Below, one piece after another: positions 17,683 through 26,496 of a DNA stretch of 45,717 nt; the stretch's first letter is position 1, and each line of letters opens with the position of its first letter. Under the pieces are notes generated by a model. It saw only the letters and a program-made list of their open reading frames with translations, was not told the DNA's origin and searched no databases. The position numbers and the translations under genes are program-made. Source of the DNA: an uncultured Desulfomonile sp. (GTDB lineage: Bacteria; Desulfobacterota; Desulfomonilia; Desulfomonilales; Desulfomonilaceae); NCBI GenBank assembly GCA_937915285.1, contig CALDNG010000212.1, positions 1 through 45,717 of the forward strand, written 5' to 3'.

Positions 17683-18663
17683 ATGATAGTAGTTACAGGT
17701 GGCGCAGGATTTATCGGTAGCAATCTGATCGAGGCGCTTAACGATGCCGGTGAGACAGATATACTGGTTGTGGACCGTCTTGGCTCCTCTGAAAAATGGC
17801 GGAATCTGACAGACCTTAAATTCAGTGATTATCAGCATAAAGACCAGTTCATATCCAAAGCCGAAAAAGGTCTTTTCAACGATGCGGTGAAGGCCGTGGT
17901 CCACTTGGGGGCCTGCAGTTCAACCACCGAGTTGGATGCGGATTATCTCATGGACAATAACTTTGAATATTCGAAGAGACTGGCTCAAGTCTTTGCCGCC
18001 AGGCCGGGACTAAGGTTCGTTTATGCGTCGAGCGCAGCTACTTATGGGGATGGGTCCTGTGGATATTCTGATGAACATTCGGCAAGCCATTCGCTTAGAC
18101 CGCTAAACATGTACGGATACTCAAAACAGCTTTTTGACATGTGGGCAATTAACACGGGATTTATAAGGCGTTCGGTCGGGTTGAAGTACTTCAACGTGTT
18201 CGGACCCAATGAGTTTCACAAGGCGGACATGAGGAGCGTAGCGATTAGGGCCTATTTTCAGGCGAGGCATACCGGAAAAGTCCGATTATTCAAGTCTTAC
18301 CGAACGGAATACGCAGACGGCGAGCAATTGAGAGATTTCATATACGTTAAAGACGCTGTCAGGGTAACCATGTTTTTTCTGGAGAATCCTCACATTTCGG
18401 GAATCTACAATGTCGGCACAGGCAAGCCCTCAAGTTTTAATCAACTTGCCCAAGCCGTTTTTCTTGCCATGGGACTGGAGCCCAACATTGAGTACATAGA
18501 CATGCCGGAAGGACTCGAAAAGAGGTATCAATACTATACTTGCGCTGAAACATCAAAACTCGGATCAGCAGGTTACGACTGCAAATTCATGGATTTGACT
18601 GATTCGGTAAGGGACTACATCCAGGGGCGCCTTGAGAAAGATCCCCGATCGAGAGCGGTTTAA
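17683..18663 (+). CDS. hldD: ADP-L-glycero-D-manno-heptose 6-epimerase
   Basis: Converts ADP-D-glycero-D-manno-heptose to the L-glycero form, the last step in making the heptose donor for the LPS inner core. It is an extended short-chain dehydrogenase with a Rossmann motif at the very start (VVTGGAGFIGSN, NADP-binding) and the catalytic YxxxK in MYGYSKQLFD. A KYFNVFGPNE segment is typical of HldD. Starting at the ATG at 17683 puts the Rossmann motif where E. coli HldD has it; an in-frame GTG at 17653 would add ten residues. About 326 residues. It implies a Gram-negative with heptose-containing LPS. Other heptose genes are not in the window. Confidence 0.93.
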   Translation: MIVVTGGAGFIGSNLIEALNDAGETDILVVDRLGSSEKWRNLTDLKFSDYQHKDQFISKAEKGLFNDAVKAVVHLGACSSTTELDADYLMDNNFEYSKRLAQVFAARPGLRFVYASSAATYGDGSCGYSDEHSASHSLRPLNMYGYSKQLFDMWAINTGFIRRSVGLKYFNVFGPNEFHKADMRSVAIRAYFQARHTGKVRLFKSYRTEYADGEQLRDFIYVKDAVRVTMFFLENPHISGIYNVGTGKPSSFNQLAQAVFLAMGLEPNIEYIDMPEGLEKRYQYYTCAETSKLGSAGYDCKFMDLTDSVRDYIQGRLEKDPRSRAV

Positions 18664-18676
18664 ACCCTTTTAGCAT

Positions 18677-18710
18677 ATTCCGGGAGAAACAGGTTTTTCT
18701 CTCCCGGAAT
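18677..18710. terminator. Hairpin between convergent hldD and the kinase-like gene
   Basis: ATTCCGGGAG (18677-18686) and its perfect inverse CTCCCGGAAT (18701-18710) with a T-rich loop. It can serve both strands, though no strong U tract follows on either. Confidence 0.6.
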
Positions 18711-18769
18711 AATTCATAAAACCAGGGGATTCAGTCCTTGCGCAGGAGGGCGTTAAAGGCCAGGCTCCA

Positions 18770-19600
18770 TCATAAGCCGAAAGTCAGTTCTGTTACTTTC
18801 AGGTCATTTTTGACAGAGGTAACGCCCGGATATTCGTTGACCAATTTTTCAGCCTTTTCCCTGTCCCTTCTTTCGGAAATCCTACCGGAAATAGTCACAA
18901 GTCCACCGGTTTCAAACTTTATTTCGACATTTCGTGCAATTGAGGATGACAGCTTTCTTCTAATCAGGGCTTCTATTTTCTTGGCTACCGATATATTTGC
19001 CAGGTTCTGGCAAAGAGCAGCCTCGTCCTGAACCCTGTCCATTTTTTCTATAGCTTCAATAATAACGTCACTGGCCTGGGAAGAGCCGTAGTGCTCAGTA
19101 TTGATTATGATGTCGTAAAGCGACCATTCATTGGGATCACTTCTGAAGATGGATCGTATGAGGTTCTCCCTGTCGTGATCGTATTTGACGACAAAATCCT
19201 GGGCCTCATTTTTGGTGAAATTGTAGCGTTCCATGATCCTTTCCACTCTCAGGGAGAAAGGAGCCACCACGCGGCATTTGAAAATCCCCGGAATACCTCT
19301 CAGGACAACCTGTGATCCACGCCCGACCAGGACCACATTCCCGGTGCTGGCCTTTTCAAAGGTTAACGCCTCGAAAAGGCTTGTGTAGGAAGGCCTATCA
19401 AAGAAAATACGTTCAAAAAAACCCGGGCCATGTTCCGTCTCGTAAAGATCACATGCCCGGCTGTATTCCGGATCACAATTCTGGGCAAGCTCATGAACCT
19501 GGTCTCTGCCCACCAATTCCAGATCCAGTCTTCTGGCAATTGTTGCCGCAATAACATCCGCATAAGAACCTACGAGTCTGGAAATAGTCACTATTCGCAT
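18770..19600 (-). CDS. Cytidylate-kinase-like protein fused to a BON domain
   Basis: 276 residues. The first ~185 match the cytidylate kinase-like family (AAK6 type): an ISR motif at the N-terminus, LVGRGSQVVL near residue 91, RVERIMERYN, and a YDIIINTEHYG segment. The usual glycine-rich phosphate loop after ISR is GSGG-like, but here it reads LVGSYADV, so ATP binding may be altered. A C-terminal BON domain follows at about 205-272 (VEIKFETGGLVTISGRI, ending with a VTSVKNDL beta strand). BON domains usually bind membranes or act as sensors and are normally extracytoplasmic, yet no signal peptide is seen. A GAGGG box precedes the ATG. The true substrate is unknown. Confidence 0.8.
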   Translation of the reverse strand: MRIVTISRLVGSYADVIAATIARRLDLELVGRDQVHELAQNCDPEYSRACDLYETEHGPGFFERIFFDRPSYTSLFEALTFEKASTGNVVLVGRGSQVVLRGIPGIFKCRVVAPFSLRVERIMERYNFTKNEAQDFVVKYDHDRENLIRSIFRSDPNEWSLYDIIINTEHYGSSQASDVIIEAIEKMDRVQDEAALCQNLANISVAKKIEALIRRKLSSSIARNVEIKFETGGLVTISGRISERRDREKAEKLVNEYPGVTSVKNDLKVTELTFGL

Positions 19601-19649
19601 TTTACCCTCACAACACCGTTGCGAAAAATTAGCCGTAAAGGCTCAGATT

Positions 19650-21857
19650 TTAAGACTTCCGGAGTATAAGACATCCAAGTGGAGGCAGAGAAAGCCTCAA
19701 ATGTTGTCCATATCCGTGATGCGGTTTCTGGATCGTCCTTATCAGACCCCCATTTCCAACATCACTACCTCCGTAATAGGAAGAATCAGAGTTAATAACC
19801 TCAAAATAATCCCCTTCACCAGGAACCCCCACCCGATAGCCCCCCCTGACAACCGGAGTCAGGTTGAAAACGCAAATTAGCTGGCTATGCGGGCCCTTCC
19901 TTATGTAAGAGATAACACTGTTAAGGTGGTCATTGCAGTCTATCCACGAAAAACCTTCAGGTCTGCAGTCCCATTTCCATAGGGCGCTATCCGAGAGGTA
20001 CAACGCTCCCAGATCCTGCACGTATTTCGAAAAATTTTCATGAGGAGCGAATTCGGTAAGGAAATTCTCGAGGCATGATTCATGATTCCACTCGTTCCAT
20101 GTACCGATTTCTGAGCCTGCCATAAGCAGTTTTTTTCCAGGGTGAGTGAACATGTATGCCAACAGTAATCTAAGATTGGCAAATTTCTGCCAATCATCTC
20201 CCGGCATTTTTCTCAGCAATGAACCTTTGCCATAAACGACTTCGTCATGGGACAGAGGAAGTATGAAGTTCTCGCTGTAGGCATACATCATGGAGAATGT
20301 GAGATCATTCTGGTGAAAGCTTCTGTGTATAGGATCCTTGGAGAAATATTTCAAAGTATCATGCATCCATCCCATATCCCACTTGAAGCCGAATCCCAAA
20401 CCTCCCAGGTAGGTAGGGGTAGTCACCCCAGTCCACGCTGTGGATTCTTCTGCTACCGTAAAACAACCCGGAAATCGTGCATAAACAGCGCCGTTAAATT
20501 CCTTTATGAATTCTATCGCCTCAATGTTCTCGTTTCCACCATACCGGTTGGGAACCCATTCACCATCTTCCCGTGAGTAATCCAGGTAAAGCATGGACGC
20601 AACCGCATCAACTCGAAGACCGTCGATGTGGTATTTGTCAAGCCAGAAAAGCGCGTTACCTACGAGGAAATTCCTCACTTCATTTCTTCCATAATTGAAG
20701 ATGAGAGTTCCCCAATCCCGGTGTTCGGCCTGGCGCGGATCCTCATGTTCATACAAAGCTGTTCCGTCGAAAAGCCGCAAACTAAAATCGTCTTTCGGAA
20801 AATGCGCAGGAACCCAGTCGAGAATGACACCTATGTTGCGGGAATGCAGATAATCGACAAAAAATTTGAAATCATCAGGATTTCCAAACCTGCTGGTCGG
20901 AGCAAAATATCCTGTTACCTGATATCCCCAGGAGGCGTCAAACGGATGTTCCATTATCGGCATCAATTCAACATGGGTAAAACCGTATTTTTGACAATGG
21001 ATCGCCAGAGGCTCGGCCATTTCCCGGTATGAGGCCCACCTGAAGTTCTCTTCAGCTATTCTCATCCATGACCCCAGATGAACCTCATAAATGTTCATGG
21101 GGATCGCCATCGGGTCACTTTGCGATCTCGAATTCATCCAGTCCTGGTCAGACCAGTGGAAGCGATTGATATCCCAGACGATGGAGGCTGTTCCAGGCCT
21201 CATCTCCATGTAAAACGCGTATGGGTCTGTCTTGATTCTAAGGTCCCCGGACTGGGTCTTGATTTCATACTTGTAGAGTGTGTCAATTCCGATGCCAGGA
21301 ATGAAAAGCTCCCAGATCCCTGAACTGCCCATGCTCCGCATCGGGTAGAGACGTCCATCCCAGTTGTTGAAGGCGCCTATTACGCTAACCCTCCGGGCAT
21401 TGGGAGCCCAGACCGCAAAGGACACACCTTCCACCCCGTCAATTATCCTCTGATGAGCCCCAAGCTTCTCATAAAGACTGTAATGTTTCCCCTCACCCAG
21501 GAAATACAAATCCTGATCACCGAGCGTGGGCATGAAGCGATATGGTGAATCAGCAGTCCATGTGGAGCCATCTGAAAAGGTAAAGCCAATCGTGTGGGTC
21601 AAGGGAAGCGTATAACCCTGGAACCAAACCCAAAACAGTCCGTCGCGTCCTGAGGGGTTCATCGGAATTTTTTCAGAGCCGATCTGGGCATGACAACTGA
21701 CTGCGTCAGGATGGTAAGCTCTTATTATTATGCCATCTTTGCCACCTATGGTCGCATGATGAGCCCCTAGAATGCTATGAGGGTCCGAGTGTTCAATTCG
21801 TATTAAGCGATCAATGTCCTCAACAGCGATTCCGTGTAGAATTCCATCAAAATTCAT
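19650..21857 (-). CDS. glgB: 1,4-alpha-glucan branching enzyme
   Basis: 735 residues, the normal bacterial GlgB size. It transfers alpha-1,4 chains to alpha-1,6 positions in glycogen. Two N-terminal CBM48-like beta domains (about 15-110 and 125-220; GAFNNWDGR in the second) precede a GH13 barrel. The conserved regions are present: I DWVPAHFP, II GLRVDAVASMLY with the nucleophile Asp, III TVAEESTAW with the acid Glu, and IV LSHDEVVYGK. A C-terminal beta domain closes the protein. The ATG has GAAGGAAG upstream. No glgA or glgC is adjacent; the GH57/DUF3536 gene at 10.3-12.7 kb is the only other glucan gene seen. Confidence 0.96.
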   Translation of the reverse strand: MNFDGILHGIAVEDIDRLIRIEHSDPHSILGAHHATIGGKDGIIIRAYHPDAVSCHAQIGSEKIPMNPSGRDGLFWVWFQGYTLPLTHTIGFTFSDGSTWTADSPYRFMPTLGDQDLYFLGEGKHYSLYEKLGAHQRIIDGVEGVSFAVWAPNARRVSVIGAFNNWDGRLYPMRSMGSSGIWELFIPGIGIDTLYKYEIKTQSGDLRIKTDPYAFYMEMRPGTASIVWDINRFHWSDQDWMNSRSQSDPMAIPMNIYEVHLGSWMRIAEENFRWASYREMAEPLAIHCQKYGFTHVELMPIMEHPFDASWGYQVTGYFAPTSRFGNPDDFKFFVDYLHSRNIGVILDWVPAHFPKDDFSLRLFDGTALYEHEDPRQAEHRDWGTLIFNYGRNEVRNFLVGNALFWLDKYHIDGLRVDAVASMLYLDYSREDGEWVPNRYGGNENIEAIEFIKEFNGAVYARFPGCFTVAEESTAWTGVTTPTYLGGLGFGFKWDMGWMHDTLKYFSKDPIHRSFHQNDLTFSMMYAYSENFILPLSHDEVVYGKGSLLRKMPGDDWQKFANLRLLLAYMFTHPGKKLLMAGSEIGTWNEWNHESCLENFLTEFAPHENFSKYVQDLGALYLSDSALWKWDCRPEGFSWIDCNDHLNSVISYIRKGPHSQLICVFNLTPVVRGGYRVGVPGEGDYFEVINSDSSYYGGSDVGNGGLIRTIQKPHHGYGQHLRLSLPPLGCLILRKS

Positions 21858-21998
21858 GATTCTTCCTTCGTACTATTGAAGAGTAGTTATCAGGAATGCT
21901 CAAGCGCAAATTCTTCTGGTTTGTCAGACCGGGATAGAGTCCTGCAAACTATTCACAGATGGAATTCTAACCCAATATTGAAAAATGGTTCAAATTAT

Positions 21999-22733
21999 TT
22001 ATTGATCCATTCTATTATTTTCTGGAATGTTTTCCTGCTTCACGTAGAGAATTCTCAAACAGTTGGGACATGTGAGGAACTCTTGCTGTTTTAGAACACG
22101 TATATTGAGTTGGGGTGGCACAGACATATAACATCCGGTGCATGAACCGTTGACCATCTGGGCCATCGCGTTGCCCCTGGCTTTTTTAACTATCTGATAC
22201 CTTTTAAGATATTCATGATCCACGTCTACAATTATGGCTTCTTTCTGCCTGTTCAAAGCCAAGACGGACTCTTTGGCTGTTTCCAGTATCTTCTCGGTTT
22301 CAGCCTTTTTTTCAACTATTGTATCTTCAAACTCTTTTAACTCAGCCTTTTTCTTATCAATGCTTTTTTTCAATTCTTCCATAGAATTGATAAGCTCCAG
22401 TATCAATTCTTCTATTTCACCGGCTACCTTTTTGCCGAGTTTGATCTCACGCGAAAGAGCATCGTGCTCTTTGAGATTCTTGATGCTAAGAAGACGCCTC
22501 TCGGACTTTTTGATTTTTTCCTGCTCAACTGCGATGTCCTGTTCTTTGTTTTTGAGTTCTTTTTCCACTACCACCTGCTGAGCAGAGGCCTCATCGATTT
22601 CATGCCTGAGGGCAACCATCGATTTTGCCATATCCTGGAGTTCAAGAGGCATGTGGTCAATGTGTTCCTGAAAGTGATCTATTTGTATATCGATCTCTTG
22701 AAGCTCTACCAATTTTAATAACAGGTCTTTCAA
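21999..22733 (-). CDS. Coiled-coil protein with C-terminal C4 zinc ribbon
   Basis: About 244 residues from the TTG at 22733, which has a GGAGGG box 7 nt upstream; the frame is open to 22805 but that part overlaps the Nif3 gene. Residues 10-190 form a long antiparallel coiled coil rich in Glu, Lys and Leu. The C-terminus carries CTGC and CPNC pairs about 22 residues apart, a C4 zinc ribbon of the zf-RING_7 type. Proteins of this family (e.g. Chlamydia CT398, Helicobacter HP0958) contact sigma-54, flagellar or RNA-handling partners; the partner here is unknown. It follows the Nif3-like gene by 16 bp, a conserved pairing. Confidence 0.88.
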   Translation of the reverse strand: MKDLLLKLVELQEIDIQIDHFQEHIDHMPLELQDMAKSMVALRHEIDEASAQQVVVEKELKNKEQDIAVEQEKIKKSERRLLSIKNLKEHDALSREIKLGKKVAGEIEELILELINSMEELKKSIDKKKAELKEFEDTIVEKKAETEKILETAKESVLALNRQKEAIIVDVDHEYLKRYQIVKKARGNAMAQMVNGSCTGCYMSVPPQLNIRVLKQQEFLTCPNCLRILYVKQENIPENNRMDQ

Positions 22734-22749
22734 GTAAAATCCCTCCTCG

Positions 22750-23547
22750 TCAAATCTTGTTAAGGACAAACGGATCCTTCTCTTGGGCACATTCATGACA
22801 CCCAATCTGGACCCCCATGTTTTCGAATTCTTTTCTGAAACAGTCAGCCATGAGTTTCACCGCATGTTTTTCCATACCAAAATGACCTGCATCAATGACT
22901 GAAATACCAAGTCGCAGGGCATCTACGGCTGAGTGGTATTTGACATCACCGGTTATCATGACATCGGCCCCGGAATGGATAGCCTCGTGCAAGTACCCGG
23001 CCCCGCTGCCGGAAGCCAGAAATATTCTCAAAACCGACCGGTTCAGATCTTGGGTTACTACAGAGGTCGTGCTAATGGCCAGCCTGTGTCTGACCAGTTC
23101 ATCCAGGCTCGCCACTGACGCGGGGTTCCCCATATTTCCAACCCTGGAGCACGGGGCATTGATAGGGGTGATGACATCGCTAAGCCCTATCAACTGAGCA
23201 AGATAATCATTCAGACCACCTTCAGCCGCGTCCAGATTTGTGTGAAGACTTAAGACGTCCACATCGGATTTGACTGCAGTCACTATAGTTTCACCGATGA
23301 GGTCCGAGGTTAGAATTTTTTTTATGGGATTAATCAGTAAGGGGTGATGTGAGATCAGTAGTTCACAGGAATTTTGTTTCGCGAAGCGGATTGTTGCCGG
23401 ATGAACATCGAGACAAAATGCTATGTTTTTTATGTCCCGATCTGGATTGCCAACCTGAATTCCTGAATTGTCCCACGGCTCTGAACAATCAAATGGAAAT
23501 TTTCGGTTGGCGATTTCCACAATCTGAATTAGCTTGAGCGCTCTCAA
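22750..23547 (-). CDS. Nif3-like dinuclear metal centre protein
   Basis: 265 residues of the Nif3/DUF34 family, which form toroidal hexamers with a two-metal site. The metal-binding motif LLISHHPLLI is at about residues 63-72, and a second ligand set (DAGHFGMEKHAV) lies near 218-229. Annotated elsewhere as GTP cyclohydrolase 1 type 2, but the physiological role is not settled. The family often contains a central PII-like insert; at 265 residues this is the short form without it. It is first in a two-gene unit with the zinc-ribbon protein. Confidence 0.92.
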   Translation of the reverse strand: MRALKLIQIVEIANRKFPFDCSEPWDNSGIQVGNPDRDIKNIAFCLDVHPATIRFAKQNSCELLISHHPLLINPIKKILTSDLIGETIVTAVKSDVDVLSLHTNLDAAEGGLNDYLAQLIGLSDVITPINAPCSRVGNMGNPASVASLDELVRHRLAISTTSVVTQDLNRSVLRIFLASGSGAGYLHEAIHSGADVMITGDVKYHSAVDALRLGISVIDAGHFGMEKHAVKLMADCFRKEFENMGVQIGCHECAQEKDPFVLNKI

Positions 23548-23730
23548 ATTACAGAACTCGCTTTCATTTCAGAAACTCCGATCATTTTTTACGAGACGGT
23601 ATCTCCTGAACTGTAATTCACGGGTCTTCCTTTCAGACAACCTTCTGTTTTTATTGACCAAGCGATATTTTCATGAACCAATACTTTGGCCGTGGATCCT
23701 GTATATCGGTTATTCTATTAAAATTACTTA

Positions 23731-23769
23731 TAAAAAAAACGGGGAGCCTGTTTTTATGGCTCCCCGTTT
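23731..23769 (-). terminator. Strong intrinsic terminator downstream of the CAT tRNA
   Basis: A 12-bp stem (AAACGGGGAGCC with GGCTCCCCGTTT, 23737-23748 and 23758-23769) is followed on the minus strand by a run of eight T. It ends the tRNA transcript about 60 bases beyond the tRNA. Confidence 0.85.
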
Positions 23770-23827
23770 GTAAGTTCACAAACACGGTCTTTTTGTTTTT
23801 TGATTGCATAGTCAGTCAAATCTTGAA

Positions 23828-23903
23828 TGGTGGGCCCACCTGGATTCGAACCAGGGACCAACCGGTTATGAGCCGGGAGCTCTACCAGCTGAGCTATGGG
23901 CCC
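23828..23903 (-). tRNA. tRNA with CAT anticodon (elongator Met or Ile2)
   Basis: Minus strand: acceptor stem GGGCCCA with TGGGCCC, D arm GCTCAGCTGGTAGAGC, anticodon loop CTCATAA giving CAT, T arm CCTGGTTCGAATCCAGG, discriminator A, and encoded CCA (23828-23830). 76 nt. It is not an initiator, because it lacks the mispaired first acceptor position and the three G-C pairs of the anticodon stem do not fit. The TGGTC variable loop equals that of E. coli Ile2, so a lysidine-modified tRNA-Ile is possible; sequence alone does not decide. Confidence 0.93.
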
Positions 23904-23919
23904 TTACTGATAAACCACA

Positions 23920-23948
23920 ATTTTATCTTTTCAGAATGGTTCAGTCAA
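23920..23948 (-). promoter_or_regulatory. sigma-70 promoter of the CAT tRNA
   Basis: Minus strand: TTGACT (23943-23948), exactly 17 nt, then TAAAAT (23920-23925). The -10 is 16 bases above the tRNA 5' end. Confidence 0.8.
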
Positions 23949-23965
23949 TATTTATTTTCTTAAAA

Positions 23966-23990
23966 CAAAAAAAGGAGCTTAAAGCTCCTT
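23966..23990 (-). terminator. Intrinsic terminator of the 24033-24626 gene
   Basis: AAGGAGC (23972-23978) pairs with GCTCCTT (23984-23990) around a 5-nt loop. On the minus strand the stem is followed by a run of T. It separates the exported-protein gene from the tRNA promoter only 18 bases further on. Confidence 0.82.
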
Positions 23991-24032
23991 CTGAGTGTCA
24001 TGAATATGCATGTTTGCAGAGCATTGGTACCT

Positions 24033-24626
24033 CTAATAGCCCCAGTAGCCGCGTTGGCCACCCTGATAGTTCTGCCACTGGTTATTTACGCTCCTTCTAT
24101 AAGCGTCCTGACCATAGGCTTCCGTGTAGGGCATGACTGTTTCCTTGCCTTCCACCTCTTTAACTTCGGACAAACAAACCATTGCTTTGTCCAGAAGTGC
24201 TTTTCTCTTTTTTGTAATGGAGCTGAAATCCTTTTGCCTGGAAGACTTCGACGACTGTGCACATTGCTGCAACTCGGCAAAAAATTTATTTTCGGCGCCG
24301 AGAAGATTGCGGGTCTCTTTTCTGATGACTTTAAGCATCTCTTCCTTTTCGGTTAGGGCTTCAGACACTTGAGATGCGATGGTTTTGCCTTTTATGGCTG
24401 ACACCAGGGGTTTATTGGTGATTTTTTCCACAGGAGTCTGTTCAAGCGCAGCAAATTTGTCCAAACGTTCCTTGATGTCCTGATAGGACTGCTCCCATTT
24501 GGTTTTTGAGGGCACACATTGTGGATCGACCTCCTGGGCGAAGCCTGGGCCGGCAATCATGATGCCCATCAAGATGGCGAAAATCGGACACAGCCTGCAA
24601 GATACCGAATGGATTAATTTGTTCAC
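24033..24626 (-). CDS. Exported helical protein with Gln/Tyr/Gly-rich tail, unknown function
   Basis: 197 residues from the GTG at 24626, chosen because AAAGGAG lies 10 nt upstream; the frame is open to 24656. A signal peptide covers about residues 1-31 (core CPIFAILMGIMIAG, end PGFA). The mature part is mostly charged helix, compatible with coiled coil at about 60-155, with three cysteines. It ends in a Gln/Asn/Tyr/Gly-rich tail finishing GYWGY. I do not recognise the family. It is monocistronic with its own terminator. Confidence 0.72.
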   Translation of the reverse strand: MNKLIHSVSCRLCPIFAILMGIMIAGPGFAQEVDPQCVPSKTKWEQSYQDIKERLDKFAALEQTPVEKITNKPLVSAIKGKTIASQVSEALTEKEEMLKVIRKETRNLLGAENKFFAELQQCAQSSKSSRQKDFSSITKKRKALLDKAMVCLSEVKEVEGKETVMPYTEAYGQDAYRRSVNNQWQNYQGGQRGYWGY

Positions 24627-24807
24627 TTTAAGAGGTCTCCTTTCGGACACACACACGAGAAATCTGTAGAGCCATTTCTGTAATAGAATATGCCATATTT
24701 TAACTTAAATGCGAAGAAATTTCCAGATTATTCGTGATTTATTGATTAAGGATTTCAGGTTTCAGATAATACTTATCAAGACCTTGAATTCAACTGCGTG
24801 TAATAAA

Positions 24808-25128
24808 TTAATTTTTTGAGTAACGTCTGGCGACTTCCTCTATGATTGAAGAGACTTTTTCAGAGAGCATATAGTTGATTCCACCGTGCTCGAAAGACTC
24901 GCGAACAAGCTCGAGAAAGGTATCAAAGCCTCCCTCACTTTCAAGAATTATTCTTGCGTTACGCGCTTCCCCGGCAGTGCATTCCCCATCAGCGTTTTCG
25001 GCGATCTGAGCAAAAGTATTTTTCAATTCCCGCTTGTCGCCCCAAAATACGATCACATTGTCCATGTAATCCAGCATTTCTTTAATTTCTTGGATCAATT
25101 CTTCTCTGGTAGCATTTTCCAGTTCCAT
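24808..25128 (-). CDS. Small acidic helical protein, unknown function
   Basis: 106 residues, no signal peptide or membrane segment, predicted mostly helical and acidic. A notable segment is DNVIVFWGDKRELKNTF near residues 23-39, and ESEGGFDTFLELVRESFEHG in the middle looks conserved in style, but I cannot name a family. The ATG at 25128 has GGAG a short distance upstream. It stands alone, with about 130 bp on the left and 180 bp to the right-hand gene's terminator side. Likely a real cytoplasmic protein given codon use and clean start. Confidence 0.65.
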   Translation of the reverse strand: MELENATREELIQEIKEMLDYMDNVIVFWGDKRELKNTFAQIAENADGECTAGEARNARIILESEGGFDTFLELVRESFEHGGINYMLSEKVSSIIEEVARRYSKN

Positions 25129-25261
25129 TGTGTCTCCTCATGCTAAATTCAGCGACTTGATGAATATCTTTGTAATCAGTTTTGTAGGTACTTCTTATTT
25201 GTTGAGGCTTCTACATCCCGTATGATCAGGAATTAATAAATCCCTGGGCCTGAAACGGAAC

Positions 25262-25705
25262 CTAAAACCTTATCGGGAGGTTTCTTATTTCACGCATGTC
25301 CTGATCCTGCATCGTCTTGGATAGGCTTTCTTCCCATCTGAAGAATCTTCTGGCGATAGCCTCCACCTTGTCAAGTGAATGCGCTATTTCCGACGCCAAA
25401 TAGTGATCCCTGTTTTTTTGGGCCTCCCGAAGTTTTTGTTTCAGGTGATTCAACAACTTACGCGCCTGTTCGGGTGTTTCTACATATATGCTCGGATCGT
25501 AAACGCTGCCACGTCTCTCTTTGGGATTCCATCTAGATCGGATGTCGTTAACGTGCTCTCTTAACATGTTCCAGTGTTTCCTGATTATTCCAGGTGTAAG
25601 ATGACCTGGTTTCAAAAAAGGTGAGCAGAACCACTCAGGATACTGCATGCGCCCATCATTAAATCTTAAAGCAGTAACATCAAAAAAACAAGAACCATCA
25701 GGCAA
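25262..25705 (-). CDS. Hypothetical protein with uncertain start
   Basis: 147 residues from a TTG at 25705 that has no Shine-Dalgarno. The frame stays open upstream for about 19 more codons, with protein-like sequence, until a TAG near 25765, yet contains no ATG or GTG. Either a weak TTG start is used or the 5' end has been lost or shifted. The protein is basic, rich in Arg, His and aromatic residues, with a YPEWFCSPFLKPG segment near the N-terminus and a helical C-terminal half (KLLNHLKQKLREAQKNRDHY). I do not recognise it. Confidence 0.55.
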   Translation of the reverse strand: MPDGSCFFDVTALRFNDGRMQYPEWFCSPFLKPGHLTPGIIRKHWNMLREHVNDIRSRWNPKERRGSVYDPSIYVETPEQARKLLNHLKQKLREAQKNRDHYLASEIAHSLDKVEAIARRFFRWEESLSKTMQDQDMREIRNLPIRF

Positions 25706-25901
25706 AGCGGCTGCAGGGATTATCTCAGAGAAATCAGTCCCACCTGGTTGAAAGGTCTAAAAATCGGTTATTGTAAAATCATGTTTGCACAGTCTTTTGT
25801 TAAATTATTCCCTCGGGTCATGCTCTGCGTTCCCTTCTAGTTGTTGCATCAGCCTGATTGCTTGTGATAAAGTTCAGGTTAGATAAAACAGGCGGGTTGT
25901 C

Positions 25902-26186
25902 ATGAAAAAAGCCAGTTTCATAATTATGTTTTTGATTGCGCTTGTCGTGTGCCTGGTCACACCGACTACGCCTGACGCCGGTGAAATCTGGATTAAATGC
26001 CATATTACGTGCCGATGTTCATTGGACAATACCATAGGTAATTTTTCGTTCAACATACCTGTGGACACGACTTCGGACATTGGATTCGACGCCGACCTGG
26101 CCTGCAAGAGATATGGTTATCACGTTTGCTACGACGGATGTAACGGGCTTAAATTTACTTATACCTACCAGGTAGTGGCCCCCTAG
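25902..26186 (+). CDS. Small exported cysteine-rich protein, unknown function
   Basis: 94 residues. A signal peptide is evident (MKKAS, hydrophobic core to about residue 20, likely cleavage after PDA at 26). The mature domain of about 68 residues has six cysteines (in KCHITCRCS, LACKR and VCYDGC), an even number consistent with three disulfides in the periplasm. A GGCGGG-like ribosome binding site precedes the ATG. It is the only plus-strand gene between 19 and 42 kb. No family recognised. Confidence 0.68.
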   Translation: MKKASFIIMFLIALVVCLVTPTTPDAGEIWIKCHITCRCSLDNTIGNFSFNIPVDTTSDIGFDADLACKRYGYHVCYDGCNGLKFTYTYQVVAP

Positions 26187-26239
26187 TCGCAGCTTCACAT
26201 TTCCCAAGTATTTTCTTTTCATTTTTGAGGGAGGGGGAA

Positions 26240-26437
26240 TCATTCCTGCCGGGTTTTCCGGGAGGATTTTGCGCTTCTGTTTCCCCACAGGATCAGCAGG
26301 ATAGACACAATCAGCACAGAGCCAAAGATTGAGGCCGCCAGGGTCTTGCCTTTGAGGAAAAGCAGCCCAACACAGCTTGCGCTGACAAATACCGCTGGAT
26401 AGGCTACCCAATTGCTGTTCAGTATTTTCATCAACAT
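26240..26437 (-). CDS. Small two-helix membrane protein, tentative
   Basis: 65 residues with two hydrophobic stretches (about 10-27 and 35-51) and a basic, Ser/Arg/Lys-rich C-terminal tail, giving a likely helical hairpin with cytoplasmic ends. The Shine-Dalgarno is poor and two ATG codons compete at the start. A longer overlapping frame (26019-26411) in another phase is rejected because it runs antisense through the exported-protein gene. It is 60 bp after the large TPR gene region in map order, but upstream of nothing on its strand. Confidence 0.45.
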   Translation of the reverse strand: MLMKILNSNWVAYPAVFVSASCVGLLFLKGKTLAASIFGSVLIVSILLILWGNRSAKSSRKTRQE

Positions 26438-26496
26438 CTTATTGCGTCACAATACCCCGGTTTTGTTCAATTCAGCTTCATGCATTGTGTTACAGA

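Noticed and set aside
26019..26411. 130-codon minus-strand frame
   Set aside because: Runs antisense through the exported Cys-rich gene and overlaps the small membrane protein in another phase.
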